Shown here: positions 9,157 to 19,003 of the stretch, in pieces
Layout: every line of letters starts with the position of its first letter
How positions within the stretch are numbered: the first letter of the stretch is position 1
From: an uncultured Odoribacter sp.
GTDB taxonomy: Bacteria; Bacteroidota; Bacteroidia; Bacteroidales; Marinifilaceae
Direction: 5' to 3'
Assembly (NCBI GenBank): GCA_944321165.1
Contig: CALUKE010000001.1
Location: 434,001 to 498,000 of the forward strand
DNA: 64,000 bases
Program-made: the position numbers and the translations under genes
Notes under the pieces: model-generated
What the model was told of the DNA's origin: nothing
Databases searched by the model: none
The model's input: the letters and a program-made list of their open reading frames with translations, nothing else

Positions 9157-11265
9157 TTAATCATACATTGTCCATCCCGGATTCTGAGTCAGACGTGTAT
9201 TACGTTTCAATTCACTGTGTTTGATCGGCCACAGCCACAGTTTTTCAGAGAAAGTAGCCGGCAGATTATAAATAGGAATCGGCGTATGATAATCCTCCTT
9301 GTTCGCCTCACCCACGAAGACATTGCATCCGTAAATCTGAAGAGCTTCCTCTACCGGAGCATCTTTCCAGCGACGAAGATCGAAATAGCGTTTGCCTTCA
9401 CCCATCAGCTCGATCATACGTTCCCGCTTCAGCGCATTGCGCATTTCTGTCGCATTGGCATATACATCGTCTGAGTAATCAGGCAATCCGGCACGGATGC
9501 GCACGGGATGAATTCCCTTTTCCATTTCCGATTTGTTCCGGCTGATGGAATAAGTAGTCTTTCCATCCCAGGACGGAATATTATAATTTCCAGTCAATTC
9601 ATTCAAGGCCTCTGCATAGAGCAACAGGATATCGGCATATCGAATGGCCGTTTCCGCTTTGGCCACATAATTACCCGGATAATCATTCGGATGAACAAAT
9701 TTCTTGATACCGATGCCAGTTCGCAGATAAAATCCATCATTCCGGTAACCATCGGGACTTCCGAAATAATACCACACCTGCTGATTCTGTTTGCCGTCAA
9801 AGGATTCTGTACTCAGATAATACCAAGTACTGCCGTTATAAGCGACAGAAGCATAAAAACGCGGTTCACGTCCCACATACTGCAAAGAGACATTCATACC
9901 GACAGAAGCCTGCTGGTCATCGGGTTTGCCAGCATCGTATTTCCAGCCCAATTCAGGATATTTTCCATCCTTTAAATCCTGTAAAGTGGTGAAGCCGGTT
10001 TCACGCGGACGGGAATCCACCCGGCCAGCATAAGCCGATACCCCGGCAAACATATCGTTCATTCCCTTACAGTTGGTTCCGTCTGCCATATAATAGGCAT
10101 CACACATTTTCTGCGTCATACCGTGGCAGTTCCACCCACCGTCGTCTTTCGGCATCTGGTGCAACACCATCATGTTGATACTGGTTTCTCCCCGCGTAAA
10201 AATCAATTCGGAATTATTGGCAGGCAACAGAGTCCCGTCAAAAAGAGTCCGGTATGATTTGAGCGGATCGATATTAGCCCATCCGTTCGGCCAGTTTTGA
10301 CTGGAAAATTCGCCGTCATCGGGAGGAGTCACCGTCGGACGATTGGAAGGACCGTTGTCCGAAGTAGAACGGTTCACAATATTCAAACTGTATGCCCCCA
10401 ATTCCATCACATCCTTACAGGCGGCAGCAGCCCTCGCCCATTTTTCTTCCTCATAATCAGGAGAGAGTAAGGGACGCCCCTCATCGTCAACCAAAGCCTG
10501 TGCATAGCTGTCATTGTTTCCGTTGGCAAAAGGACTGGCCGCAAAAATCAAGGCATAAGCCCGAGTAGCCAAAGCCGCCCCCCGAGTCGGACGAGCAATG
10601 TTGTAATTGTCATTACGCTTGTCATACTGCAGTTCTTTAGCCGCCTGCACCATTTCGTTGCTGATGTATTCTGCTACCTCTTCATAGGAACTGCGAGGTG
10701 TTGCAATTTCTTCATAACTTTGGGTATAATCCACCCCTTCTTCCGGCATAATAGGTACCGGACCATAACGACGCAGCAACAACCAGTAAAAATAAGCACG
10801 TACAAAACGAGCCTGTCCCTTGTAATCCAATATTTCCCAATCAGCCATTTCTTTACACTGATCGATGTTGTGGATAAACACGGAGGCCTGATAGATACCT
10901 TTGTAACATTGTCCCCAAGCTCCTGTGTTGTAAGTATTCTCGTCATACTCGCCCAACTTGAACATATTGTACGAAAGTTCATTCTTGGTAGCATCGATCG
11001 ACTTATCGCGGTCACCATAATACATATCATCTGCAAAGCAGAAGGGATTGTAAAATGTCTCCTTTGTCGTCACTTCACAGTTTTCATTGTTCAGAAAAGT
11101 ATAAGCATAAGCCAACCATTCCTGTGCGTGAGTCTTACTTTGAAAAACCGATTCCAGTGTCAAACGGTCTTTAAAGTATTTTTCCGAATCCAGATAGTCG
11201 GAACAGGCAGAAAAAAATCCTCCTCCCAGTACAACTATCAACAATATATAGTACTTCTTTATCAT
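9157..11265 (-). CDS. SusD/RagB-family glycan-binding lipoprotein
   Basis: A 702-residue outer-membrane lipoprotein (lipobox FFSAC, Cys21). The N-terminal helical repeat part (SDYLDSEKYFKDRLTLESVF, AYAYTFLNN, RFVRAYFYWLLLRRYGPVP) and the C-terminal part (ALKRERMIELMGEGKRYFD, LWLWPIKHSELKRN, NPGW) are typical of SusD. SusD proteins form a lid over the SusC barrel and capture oligosaccharide. At 702 residues it is longer than the usual 500-600, with extra sequence in the middle (about 270-420). It lies 16 bp after the SusC stop codon. Confidence 0.95.
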   Translation of the reverse strand: MIKKYYILLIVVLGGGFFSACSDYLDSEKYFKDRLTLESVFQSKTHAQEWLAYAYTFLNNENCEVTTKETFYNPFCFADDMYYGDRDKSIDATKNELSYNMFKLGEYDENTYNTGAWGQCYKGIYQASVFIHNIDQCKEMADWEILDYKGQARFVRAYFYWLLLRRYGPVPIMPEEGVDYTQSYEEIATPRSSYEEVAEYISNEMVQAAKELQYDKRNDNYNIARPTRGAALATRAYALIFAASPFANGNNDSYAQALVDDEGRPLLSPDYEEEKWARAAAACKDVMELGAYSLNIVNRSTSDNGPSNRPTVTPPDDGEFSSQNWPNGWANIDPLKSYRTLFDGTLLPANNSELIFTRGETSINMMVLHQMPKDDGGWNCHGMTQKMCDAYYMADGTNCKGMNDMFAGVSAYAGRVDSRPRETGFTTLQDLKDGKYPELGWKYDAGKPDDQQASVGMNVSLQYVGREPRFYASVAYNGSTWYYLSTESFDGKQNQQVWYYFGSPDGYRNDGFYLRTGIGIKKFVHPNDYPGNYVAKAETAIRYADILLLYAEALNELTGNYNIPSWDGKTTYSISRNKSEMEKGIHPVRIRAGLPDYSDDVYANATEMRNALKRERMIELMGEGKRYFDLRRWKDAPVEEALQIYGCNVFVGEANKEDYHTPIPIYNLPATFSEKLWLWPIKHSELKRNTRLTQNPGWTMYD

Positions 11266-11281
11266 AACCTCTGATGTAATT

Positions 11282-14200
11282 TTATAAGTTAACAGTTAAA
11301 CCCACCGTAAAAGATCTGGTCAGCGGATAAACTTCTCCTCGCGGATCCGCCGTTTCCGGATCCCATATTTTGAATTTAGACCAAGTGATCAGGTTCGAAC
11401 CGCTGACATATACCCGTATATTATTGAAACGCATCTTGTTAACCATGGTCTTTGGCAAAGTATAACCGATATCCAGATTTTTCAAACGGATATAACGTCC
11501 ATCACGCATCCAGAAAGTAGAGGTTCGCTGGTTATTGTTATTAAGACCGTAACTCAAACGGGGATAAGAAGCATTCGGATCTTCATTGGCCTGAATACCC
11601 AACTTCGCAGCGGTCTCAGAATCCACCCAACGGTCTTCAATCATTCCTTTGAAAATATTTCCCCAGTCGCTTTCACTGAACGCATACACACATTTTCCAT
11701 AAATCGGAAAAGTACAATACCCTACTCCCTGGAAATGAACATTGAAATCAAATCCTTTCCAGGCAAAAGAAGCTCCAAGGCCGTAACTCAGGTTCGGAGT
11801 CGTCGTAGAACCGATCGCCACCTGATCTTGGTCATTGACAATACCGTCACCGTTGATATCCTTATACTTGATATCTCCCGGCTGTACAGTTCCAAAATCT
11901 TGTTTCGGACTATTGCGGATATCATCGTAATCCTTGAACAACCCCAGGGCTACCAATCCCTTCAATTGATTGACACGATATCCTTTTTGATATTCATAAG
12001 GATATACATAAGCCAATTCATCCTTTTCCAGGATCTCATTCTTGCTGAAAGTCATATTCCCGCGGATCGTCATGTCCACCTCACCGATTTTCTGCTTAAA
12101 GGCAAAATTTCCATCAAAACCCTGAGAGACAACTTTTCCCACATTGGCTTTCGGTGTACTTTCCAATCCTGTAATTTCAGGTAAAAAATCACGATTCATA
12201 TAAATACCCGTACGTTTTTCATGGAAATAGTCTGCCGTGATGGTAAATTTACTTTCAAACAAAGACAAATCTATACCCAAATCGTTTTTGGTAGCCACCT
12301 CCCAGGTTACTCCCGTAGATGCCATCTGTGTATAATGCGTTCCGGCAATGGAATTGCCATAATTTCCGAATCCCCAGTTAAAACTGGCAGCACCGGTTCC
12401 GATCGTATACAAATACGGGAAGCGGTCATCGCCCAAATTGTCGTTACCGATCTTTCCATGAGAATAACGGACTTTAAACATATCCATCCAAGGCAGACGG
12501 TCTTTGATAAATTTTTCTTCTGCCACATTCCATGCCAAAGAGAAAGCCGGGAAGAAACCGAACTGATTGCCCGGAGCAAAATTCTCCGATCCGGTATAAC
12601 CGAAATTGAAATCAAAGAAATAACGGTATTTCCAGTTATAGGTGAAACGTCCTGCCAAACCTTGATTACGTCTTGCCACACCGTTTTTGATATCTGTACC
12701 GATATCCACAGTCTCTTTCTTCGAATCCTGAGTATAACGCAAAGTCACTCCCGTATGATGATCTGCAAATGCCCGGTCCCAGCTCAACAACAGGTCCAAA
12801 AATTCCCGCCGGCTACCCGAACTACCACTTTTCTGGTACATATCCTGCGCACTGTACATTTTGTCAAAGATAATTTCACCGGTTGCCTGGTTACGTCCGT
12901 TTGCCTTGTACATATCCGGACGACGACGACGACTTATCCAGTTGTTATTGTCCGTATCATATCCGAAACGCCCAACAAAACGCAAGCCTTTGGTTACAAA
13001 ATCCAGGTTTTGTTCCAGGGAAACATTCGTCTGAATGCTGTTGGTCCAGTCCTCATTGTATCCGGTTTGCGTAGCAGATACCCACGGATTCATCTTGATG
13101 GTATCCCGATGTGAAATGGGTGTATAACCATTGGAGTAATATATCGGCGAACTGATGGCATTATATCCGAACAACTCTCCCCACAAATCATTATCTCCCA
13201 AGCCCGGACTGTTGCGTTTTCCCAGCGAACCGCCAATACCCAATTTCAACAGAGTGGTTTTCGTAATATCGATATCAACATTCATCCGATAATTCCAACG
13301 CTTATAATTTGCATTCGTATCATAATCTTTCTTCAGGGTCGCATCTGTCTTGTACATACCCTGATCCTCCGTATAACTCATGGAAACATAATAACGGGAA
13401 GTACTACCACCACCGCTCAGATTCAAATTGGCCCGATAACTCCAGGCACCGTCTTTCAACACCAGATCCATCCAGTCAACATTCGGATAAAAATCAGGAT
13501 CCATCTGTGTACGGATCAGTTCGATCTCTTCCGGCTGATACACAATTCCCAAATTACGGGTCACCTGTGCTTCATTCACCAGATTGGCATATGTTATGCC
13601 ATCCACGAATTCCGGAGTGATCGTACGGGTATTGAAGGATGTCTCCACCTTTGCATCGATTTGAATTTTTCCGGCAGACCCCCGCTTGGTTGTAATCAAT
13701 ACCACCCCATTGGCACCCTTCGAACCGTATATAGCAGTCGTAGAAGCATCTTTCAATACAGTGAAAGATTCTATGTCTTCGATGTTGATATCATCCAGAT
13801 TTTCACGTTCAAATCCATCCACCAAAATATATGCGCCGGCATTCGCTCCGAAAGTAGAAATTCCCCGGATCCAGAACTCAGAAGTACTTTTCCCCGGTTG
13901 TCCGGAGGTCTGTTGGGTGATAATACCCGGCACATTACCGGCCAAAGCATTAGAAAGATTTGAAGTAGAATAATGTTTGAGATCCGATACATTTACATTC
14001 GTTACGGCTCCCGTTACCGTCAGTTTCTTCTGAGTCCCCATACCGGTAACAACCACCTCATCCAAAATACTGTCTTCTGACTCTTTCATACGGATATCAA
14101 TGACAGATTGGTCTTCCTTCACAAGAACCTCCATACTTTCGTAGCCGACATAGGAAAATATCAATTTCTGATAAGGTTCCACCTTGATTGTATATTTACC

Positions 14201-14374
14201 GTCAACATCCGTAACGGTACCCATGCCAGGCATATCTTTTATAATAATATTGACACCTATCAAGGGTATCCCTTGTGAATCAGTAACCGAACCGCTCACC
14301 GTAATGGTCTGTTGTGCCCACAACGACAGCGGAAAGAGAAACAGTATCCAAAAGATAGCTAAATATTTTTTCAT
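11282..14374 (-). CDS. SusC/RagA-family TonB-linked outer-membrane transporter
   Basis: A 1030-residue protein with a signal peptide ending LWAQQ, a carboxypeptidase-regulatory-like domain at about 24-105 (VSGSVTDSQGIPLIGVNI), the DEVVVTGMG segment before the plug at about 105-115, a plug domain at about 115-235 (LVDGFERENLDDINIEDIES, STTAIYGSKGANGVVLITTK), and a 22-strand barrel ending in the family-typical WDPETADPRGEVYPLTRSF. It imports oligosaccharides across the outer membrane, energised by TonB, together with the SusD protein downstream. It starts 11 bp after the TIG lipoprotein stop codon. Confidence 0.97.
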   Translation of the reverse strand: MKKYLAIFWILFLFPLSLWAQQTITVSGSVTDSQGIPLIGVNIIIKDMPGMGTVTDVDGKYTIKVEPYQKLIFSYVGYESMEVLVKEDQSVIDIRMKESEDSILDEVVVTGMGTQKKLTVTGAVTNVNVSDLKHYSTSNLSNALAGNVPGIITQQTSGQPGKSTSEFWIRGISTFGANAGAYILVDGFERENLDDINIEDIESFTVLKDASTTAIYGSKGANGVVLITTKRGSAGKIQIDAKVETSFNTRTITPEFVDGITYANLVNEAQVTRNLGIVYQPEEIELIRTQMDPDFYPNVDWMDLVLKDGAWSYRANLNLSGGGSTSRYYVSMSYTEDQGMYKTDATLKKDYDTNANYKRWNYRMNVDIDITKTTLLKLGIGGSLGKRNSPGLGDNDLWGELFGYNAISSPIYYSNGYTPISHRDTIKMNPWVSATQTGYNEDWTNSIQTNVSLEQNLDFVTKGLRFVGRFGYDTDNNNWISRRRRPDMYKANGRNQATGEIIFDKMYSAQDMYQKSGSSGSRREFLDLLLSWDRAFADHHTGVTLRYTQDSKKETVDIGTDIKNGVARRNQGLAGRFTYNWKYRYFFDFNFGYTGSENFAPGNQFGFFPAFSLAWNVAEEKFIKDRLPWMDMFKVRYSHGKIGNDNLGDDRFPYLYTIGTGAASFNWGFGNYGNSIAGTHYTQMASTGVTWEVATKNDLGIDLSLFESKFTITADYFHEKRTGIYMNRDFLPEITGLESTPKANVGKVVSQGFDGNFAFKQKIGEVDMTIRGNMTFSKNEILEKDELAYVYPYEYQKGYRVNQLKGLVALGLFKDYDDIRNSPKQDFGTVQPGDIKYKDINGDGIVNDQDQVAIGSTTTPNLSYGLGASFAWKGFDFNVHFQGVGYCTFPIYGKCVYAFSESDWGNIFKGMIEDRWVDSETAAKLGIQANEDPNASYPRLSYGLNNNNQRTSTFWMRDGRYIRLKNLDIGYTLPKTMVNKMRFNNIRVYVSGSNLITWSKFKIWDPETADPRGEVYPLTRSFTVGLTVNL

Positions 14375-14385
14375 ATGTTGTGTGT

Positions 14386-15951
14386 TTATTCGTTAACGTC
14401 TTCTGCTGATTCGTCTGTCTCATCTCCGTCAATACTCTTCTCTTCTTCTTCCAACGAAATGGTACGAATGGTATGACCTACAAAATCATGCACATAAAAA
14501 ATGTTGCTTTCATCATCATAAGCAAGTCCCGTAACATCGCGGAAACGAGCCACCTCACGCAGGTCTCCGTCATCGGTTCCCCACTGATTGTTATCCGCAA
14601 TGGCAGAGGAGGTGCCTCGTCCGGCATAAGTGGAAACAATGGCATCCGGAGTCATTTTACGAACACAGAAATTCAACTTATCTACAAAATAAAAATCGTA
14701 TTCATCTTCATTACCGGCATATTCCTTATTATATACAAATACTCCCTGACACGGCTCATGCATACGTGCTTCCGTACCGACATCATCTTTATAACCACTC
14801 ACCTTATATCCACCGGCTACCGTATAAGGCGTTACAAATTCTTTCTTGCTCTCATCGTAATCGGAACGCATGAAATAATGGTTATTGATCACTCCGAAAT
14901 AGGCATATTTTCCGGTCGGATGGATAAAAATCTGAAACTCCCATTGGGGGTCGGCAATTGTAAACAACTGTTTGAAAGCAGAATTCTGCATGACATTTGC
15001 ATTCCAGTTCTCTCCTCTTTGCAAAGTAGCAAAATAATCATCCAGATTCAGGCGGAATACTTGTCCATATTCATAACTGTTAAAATAAAGTTCGCCATTG
15101 ATCGGATGAACAGTGGCTCCGTTACACTGTTTATAAGCCGCCAACAACTGAATATCGGAATTGTCATCGAAAGTTCCGTCTGCATTCCGTTTAACAAGAT
15201 AAACACTGGGACTTTCAGTTCCTTGACCATCAAAATCAATAGCCACAATCATATATTCGGCCTCTGCCGCATAATCGCTGGCTTTATTGAAATCAATACT
15301 ACGGATACGACTGCTGGGCACTCCGTTCAGGCTCAACGGAGAGGTCAACTCCCGTTTTTCCAAATCGATCAGCTGTATCGCCTGATGACCGTCATAACAA
15401 ATATAGAGATGCTTTTTATTCAATGGATCAAATGCCAAACGACCAGCAGTGCTGAAACCACAACACCGAACATTGTCCGGTCCTTCAAAAGGACCGTCTC
15501 TCCAACCCTGATCATCCGCATTGTTCCGATAACCACAAAGAGTTCCCACCACCATCTTTTTTTCATAAGCAAAAGCGGTGGCAGCAGTAGCAGTAACCTT
15601 GTTTTCCCCTTTCCCAATCGTCACTTCTATTTCTCCGCTGAAAGCTCCAGAAGGAACAAAGCAATAAATGTAATTATTTTTCACATTGATCACGACAGCG
15701 TTCTTACCGCCAATCGTCACTTGTACCAGAGATGTGTCTACCCCAAAATTTTCTCCATAAATCAATAATTTTTGGTAGGCGCCTCCTTCTTTCGGCGTAA
15801 AATCCGAAATAACCACAGGCTGCGAAGGATCAAAAGCTTCTGTACCCGTTACTTCATCATCCTTGCAGGCAGAAATGCAAACCGAGAATAATGCCAGTAG
15901 AATCCACTGCCATTCCAACACTTTTTTCATTTTACATCTCATATTTTTCAT
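14386..15951 (-). CDS. TIG/IPT-domain lipoprotein with a propeller-like C-terminus
   Basis: 521 residues from the first ATG, or 514 from the ATG at 15930, which places the lipobox (CISAC) at Cys22 and reads as a more usual signal (MKKVLEWQWILLAL). An IPT/TIG immunoglobulin-like domain spans about 45-130 (PKEGGAYQKLLIYGENFG, VTIGGKNAV). The rest contains repeated beta-segments (LAFDPLNKKHLYICYDGHQA, TVHPINGELYFNSYEYG, GLAYDDESNIFYVHDF), suggesting an NHL-type propeller, and an acidic tail. It heads the SusC-SusD transcript. In similar loci such proteins are surface glycan-binding proteins; no catalytic motif is visible. Confidence 0.75.
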   Translation of the reverse strand: MKNMRCKMKKVLEWQWILLALFSVCISACKDDEVTGTEAFDPSQPVVISDFTPKEGGAYQKLLIYGENFGVDTSLVQVTIGGKNAVVINVKNNYIYCFVPSGAFSGEIEVTIGKGENKVTATAATAFAYEKKMVVGTLCGYRNNADDQGWRDGPFEGPDNVRCCGFSTAGRLAFDPLNKKHLYICYDGHQAIQLIDLEKRELTSPLSLNGVPSSRIRSIDFNKASDYAAEAEYMIVAIDFDGQGTESPSVYLVKRNADGTFDDNSDIQLLAAYKQCNGATVHPINGELYFNSYEYGQVFRLNLDDYFATLQRGENWNANVMQNSAFKQLFTIADPQWEFQIFIHPTGKYAYFGVINNHYFMRSDYDESKKEFVTPYTVAGGYKVSGYKDDVGTEARMHEPCQGVFVYNKEYAGNEDEYDFYFVDKLNFCVRKMTPDAIVSTYAGRGTSSAIADNNQWGTDDGDLREVARFRDVTGLAYDDESNIFYVHDFVGHTIRTISLEEEEKSIDGDETDESAEDVNE

Positions 15952-16046
15952 TTTAATTAATAATAAATGCTATCGAAAACATCACTCAGGCATCTGAAAA
16001 CGTTTGATAACAAAAACACCCTTCAATTGTATTTTTTTTAACAGAG

Positions 16047-16054
16047 CAAAATTA
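16047..16054 (-). promoter_or_regulatory. Candidate -7 box for the TIG-SusC-SusD operon
   Basis: TAATTTTG on the minus strand matches TAnnTTTG, 95 bp upstream of the 15951 ATG. No good TTTG is seen at -33, so an activator may be needed. The rest of the 15952-16247 gap is AT-rich and shows no gene. Confidence 0.35.
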
Positions 16055-16247
16055 GAATATCAGAAAAACTTTTACAGATAATATATGGTCAAAAATCTGT
16101 AAAATCGTATCAAAAGCAACTTACATTTTATTGCAATCAGCTGATATTCAATACAGATTTTAAACCACCTTTATTCTATATTCTCTAAAATTCTACAACA
16201 GGTGCTAATTTCAAAGAAAAAATATGCACAAAAGGAATTTACAAAAT

Positions 16248-18755
16248 TCAATATTTTTGCATTTTATTTTTCAACATCGGCATATAATAACCACCCACAA
16301 CCGAACGGGCCTGAAATCCACGCTGATGTCCGCTGGAAGTCATATGCCAATCGCTGAGCGGTACCCGCGAAGGAGTTTCATTGGCATAGAGCCAGATCGG
16401 ATCTACGAAACGACTGAATACGGCCGGATCATCGGTTAAAGCTGCCGTCCAAAAAACCCAATCGGATTTCGTATAATCTGCCCGATTATCCAAAGGAACA
16501 CCGTATTTATTCAGTTTCGTCAAATAAAAAGCCAGTTCTTTGCTGTAAATATCGTCTTCAAACAGATGAGTTTCAAACAATTGATCCCAAATCATATTGT
16601 ACTTCAAACTCCAGGTTCCAGCCTGATCAAAAGTCAATCTATAATGATCTCCGTCATCTGCCATCTGTCCCCATTGCCGAGCCATTTTTTGAGCCTCTGC
16701 CAAATATTTTTCCGCCAGCTCTTCTTTTCCCAACATACCGGCCATTTTGCCGTAAGCAGCAATACCCATAATAGCCTTCACAGATAAATTCGTATTGTGG
16801 GCAAAGTGTCCGGCAAAATCATCCGTACAGAGCTGAGAATCCGGATCAAGTCCATGTTCCAGCAGATAATCGGCCCAGGTAGTCAACACTTTCCAATGTT
16901 TGGCCGCATAATCGGCATTTCCGTCCACCAGACATACCGCTGCCGTCATTATCAGCATATTTCCGCTTTCTTCAACAGGCATATCCCCGCCATAGGTCTG
17001 ACCGTTGGCCAACGGATAAGTACCGACATCATGAGCGGCAAAAGGCTTGGTCCATTTTCCACTTTCGCTGTAATAAAAAATATGATTCATCAACCCCTTC
17101 GCCAGATCGGTATTGTAAAGCAAAAACAATGGCACCGAAGGATAGGAGATGTCTACCGTTCCGATAGATCCGTTACTGAAATTCTCTTTGGAGAAGAAAA
17201 GCAGATTTCCCTCCCGGTCTTCGATCAATTTATGTGCGGCAATGGCCTGTCGATATACCAACGCACAAAGCTCGGCATATTTCTTGCCCCCAACAGCCAT
17301 AGTCTCTCGCATCAACTGCTGATCAAAAGCGGCACACCGTTGCATAACCGTCTCATAGTCTGCAGCCGCTGCCGCCAATTCTCCTGCAATGGTTTTATCT
17401 CCTTTCCGATTCCAGTAAGGACGCATATTCTCTCCAAAATACTGGATGGAATAAAGATCATCATATCCCAGTAATACATATCCGGAAACGCTTGTTTCTC
17501 CCACTTTTCCCAAATTCTGTGCGACTGCCAACACTTCCAGAGTCTCGGTTAAATCGCCCGACAAGTTCGGATCACAACTGTTTTCCAAAACAGATGCTTG
17601 TCGGAAGGATTCTTTTACCGCCTCCGACTTTCCGATCTGTACCGTCTTTCCCTTGTCACAGGCCATATAAAAATACCCCCAATCAATCAATACATCATCA
17701 CCGCTCCTCCCCAAAATTTTCTGTTCCCGGGTACCGGTCTTCAGCAAATATTGATCAGCAGTCTCTTGTAATTCACATTGAACCGGCTGAAAAATCCGAT
17801 GTTGCGCCCACTGGGGGGTCATTTCAAAATATATCTCAACTTCATGTGGTTGCCCATCGTCAGAAACCACCTGATAGGTCATATAATTCACCGGACGAGA
17901 CAATAACTCCAGATCGTCCATCAATAAAGGAGCCGTAAAAATCAAGTCCAATTTTACCCCTCCACATGCAAACGTATAATAGGTCTGCGTTGGCAATACA
18001 TTGACAGACAATTGTGTGGCCGTCTTTGGAAATATGGACTTGTCAATCTGTTTCTGCCACAAACAAAAATCCAGATAGCCGGCAGCTACACGATTGCGAC
18101 AATGTACAGCTATGACATTTTTACCCGGTTTCAGTGCCTTCAACACTGTTTCTGAAAATTGCAGACTGCGATTATTGGCTGTGGTATTCCCGCTATTCAA
18201 TATTTCCACACCATTGACATACATTTCACAGTCATCATCGTGTGAATATTCCATCCAAATGGGCTTATCCAATTCCTCTTCCGACAAATCCAATATCCGA
18301 CGCACCCATATATGCTCGGAATCCCAAACGGTCCGGGTAGCCTGTTCCCCTTTTGTACCAAAGGCTCCGACCCCTTGCTGCCAATCTGTATCATCATAAT
18401 CAAGAGCAGTCCAATCACCTTTCGGCTGCTCACATGTATAAACCGCCTTCCAAGCTTCCCGTTCCGAAGGTTTCAACAATTGCTTCATCGGAATCCGTTC
18501 CTCTCCCATAAAACGAAAACATTCCCCGTCCACTTTGATTACTCCCAACATAGACATTTCCCGGCCGGTCCAGTGTTTTACAGGTCCGCCATACAACTCA
18601 TCATTCATCGACCAAGCCGAAGTATAGGGATCAATTGTTACCAAAGGATAAGCCGGTGCCCGCAAATCATTTTTGACTGCTGCCCTGTATTCTGTCGTTT
18701 TACATCCACCCAGACACAGCATGGCACCTACCATTAACAAACTGACTTTTTTCAT
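16248..18755 (-). CDS. GtaA-like (DUF4964/DUF5127/DUF4965) lipoprotein, copy 2
   Basis: An 835-residue lipoprotein (lipobox LGGC, Cys18) with the same order of parts as the other two copies: a DUF4964-like N-terminus (LRAPAYPLVTIDPYTSAWSM), a jelly-roll insert at about 95-235 (HIWVRRILDL, CEMYVNGVEILNSG), a GtaA_N domain, and a six-hairpin domain (MPVEESGNMLIMTAAV, CTDDFAGHFAHNTN). It is closest to copy 1: a 41-nt stretch at 16849-16889 is identical to 4353-4393. It has its own promoter element (18860-18892) and follows a terminator, so it is transcribed apart from the GH92 genes. The substrate is unknown; glutaminase activity is only the name-giving property of distant fungal relatives. Confidence 0.85.
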   Translation of the reverse strand: MKKVSLLMVGAMLCLGGCKTTEYRAAVKNDLRAPAYPLVTIDPYTSAWSMNDELYGGPVKHWTGREMSMLGVIKVDGECFRFMGEERIPMKQLLKPSEREAWKAVYTCEQPKGDWTALDYDDTDWQQGVGAFGTKGEQATRTVWDSEHIWVRRILDLSEEELDKPIWMEYSHDDDCEMYVNGVEILNSGNTTANNRSLQFSETVLKALKPGKNVIAVHCRNRVAAGYLDFCLWQKQIDKSIFPKTATQLSVNVLPTQTYYTFACGGVKLDLIFTAPLLMDDLELLSRPVNYMTYQVVSDDGQPHEVEIYFEMTPQWAQHRIFQPVQCELQETADQYLLKTGTREQKILGRSGDDVLIDWGYFYMACDKGKTVQIGKSEAVKESFRQASVLENSCDPNLSGDLTETLEVLAVAQNLGKVGETSVSGYVLLGYDDLYSIQYFGENMRPYWNRKGDKTIAGELAAAAADYETVMQRCAAFDQQLMRETMAVGGKKYAELCALVYRQAIAAHKLIEDREGNLLFFSKENFSNGSIGTVDISYPSVPLFLLYNTDLAKGLMNHIFYYSESGKWTKPFAAHDVGTYPLANGQTYGGDMPVEESGNMLIMTAAVCLVDGNADYAAKHWKVLTTWADYLLEHGLDPDSQLCTDDFAGHFAHNTNLSVKAIMGIAAYGKMAGMLGKEELAEKYLAEAQKMARQWGQMADDGDHYRLTFDQAGTWSLKYNMIWDQLFETHLFEDDIYSKELAFYLTKLNKYGVPLDNRADYTKSDWVFWTAALTDDPAVFSRFVDPIWLYANETPSRVPLSDWHMTSSGHQRGFQARSVVGGYYMPMLKNKMQKY

Positions 18756-18859
18756 AAATATTGAGTTTTATTCTATTTCTGAGACAAATAAACAACTTTT
18801 TTAACTCTCAGAACGATAATAAATGACCAATAAATGGTAATTCTGATTCAAGGCTTTCC

Positions 18860-18892
18860 CAAATATACAGCTGTTCTCTGCCATTTTGCAAA
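18860..18892 (-). promoter_or_regulatory. Predicted promoter of GtaA-like copy 2
   Basis: On the minus strand, TTTG (18889-18892), a 21-bp spacer and TATATTTG (18860-18867) fit the Bacteroidota -33/-7 consensus well. The implied leader is about 100 nt. Confidence 0.55.
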
Positions 18893-18942
18893 AAAGTCCC
18901 AACCTCATAGAAAAGGCTCATTGCCCCGAATAGCTCCCTCCC

Positions 18943-18981
18943 AATAAAAAAGAGAGATATCCATATTTCGATACCTCTCTT
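18943..18981 (-). terminator. Terminator of the GH92 pair
   Basis: AGAGAGGTAT pairs with ATATCTCTCT (one mismatch, 10-nt loop), followed on the minus strand by TTTTTATT. It lies about 22 bp past the GH92 stop codon at 19004. Confidence 0.7.
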
Positions 18982-19003
18982 CTTCTATGATCTTTACTCG
19001 GAA

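Noticed and set aside
14473..15768. 431-codon plus-strand open frame opposite the TIG lipoprotein gene
   Set aside because: It lies within a minus-strand gene with signal peptide and TIG domain; the composition is that of an antisense frame.
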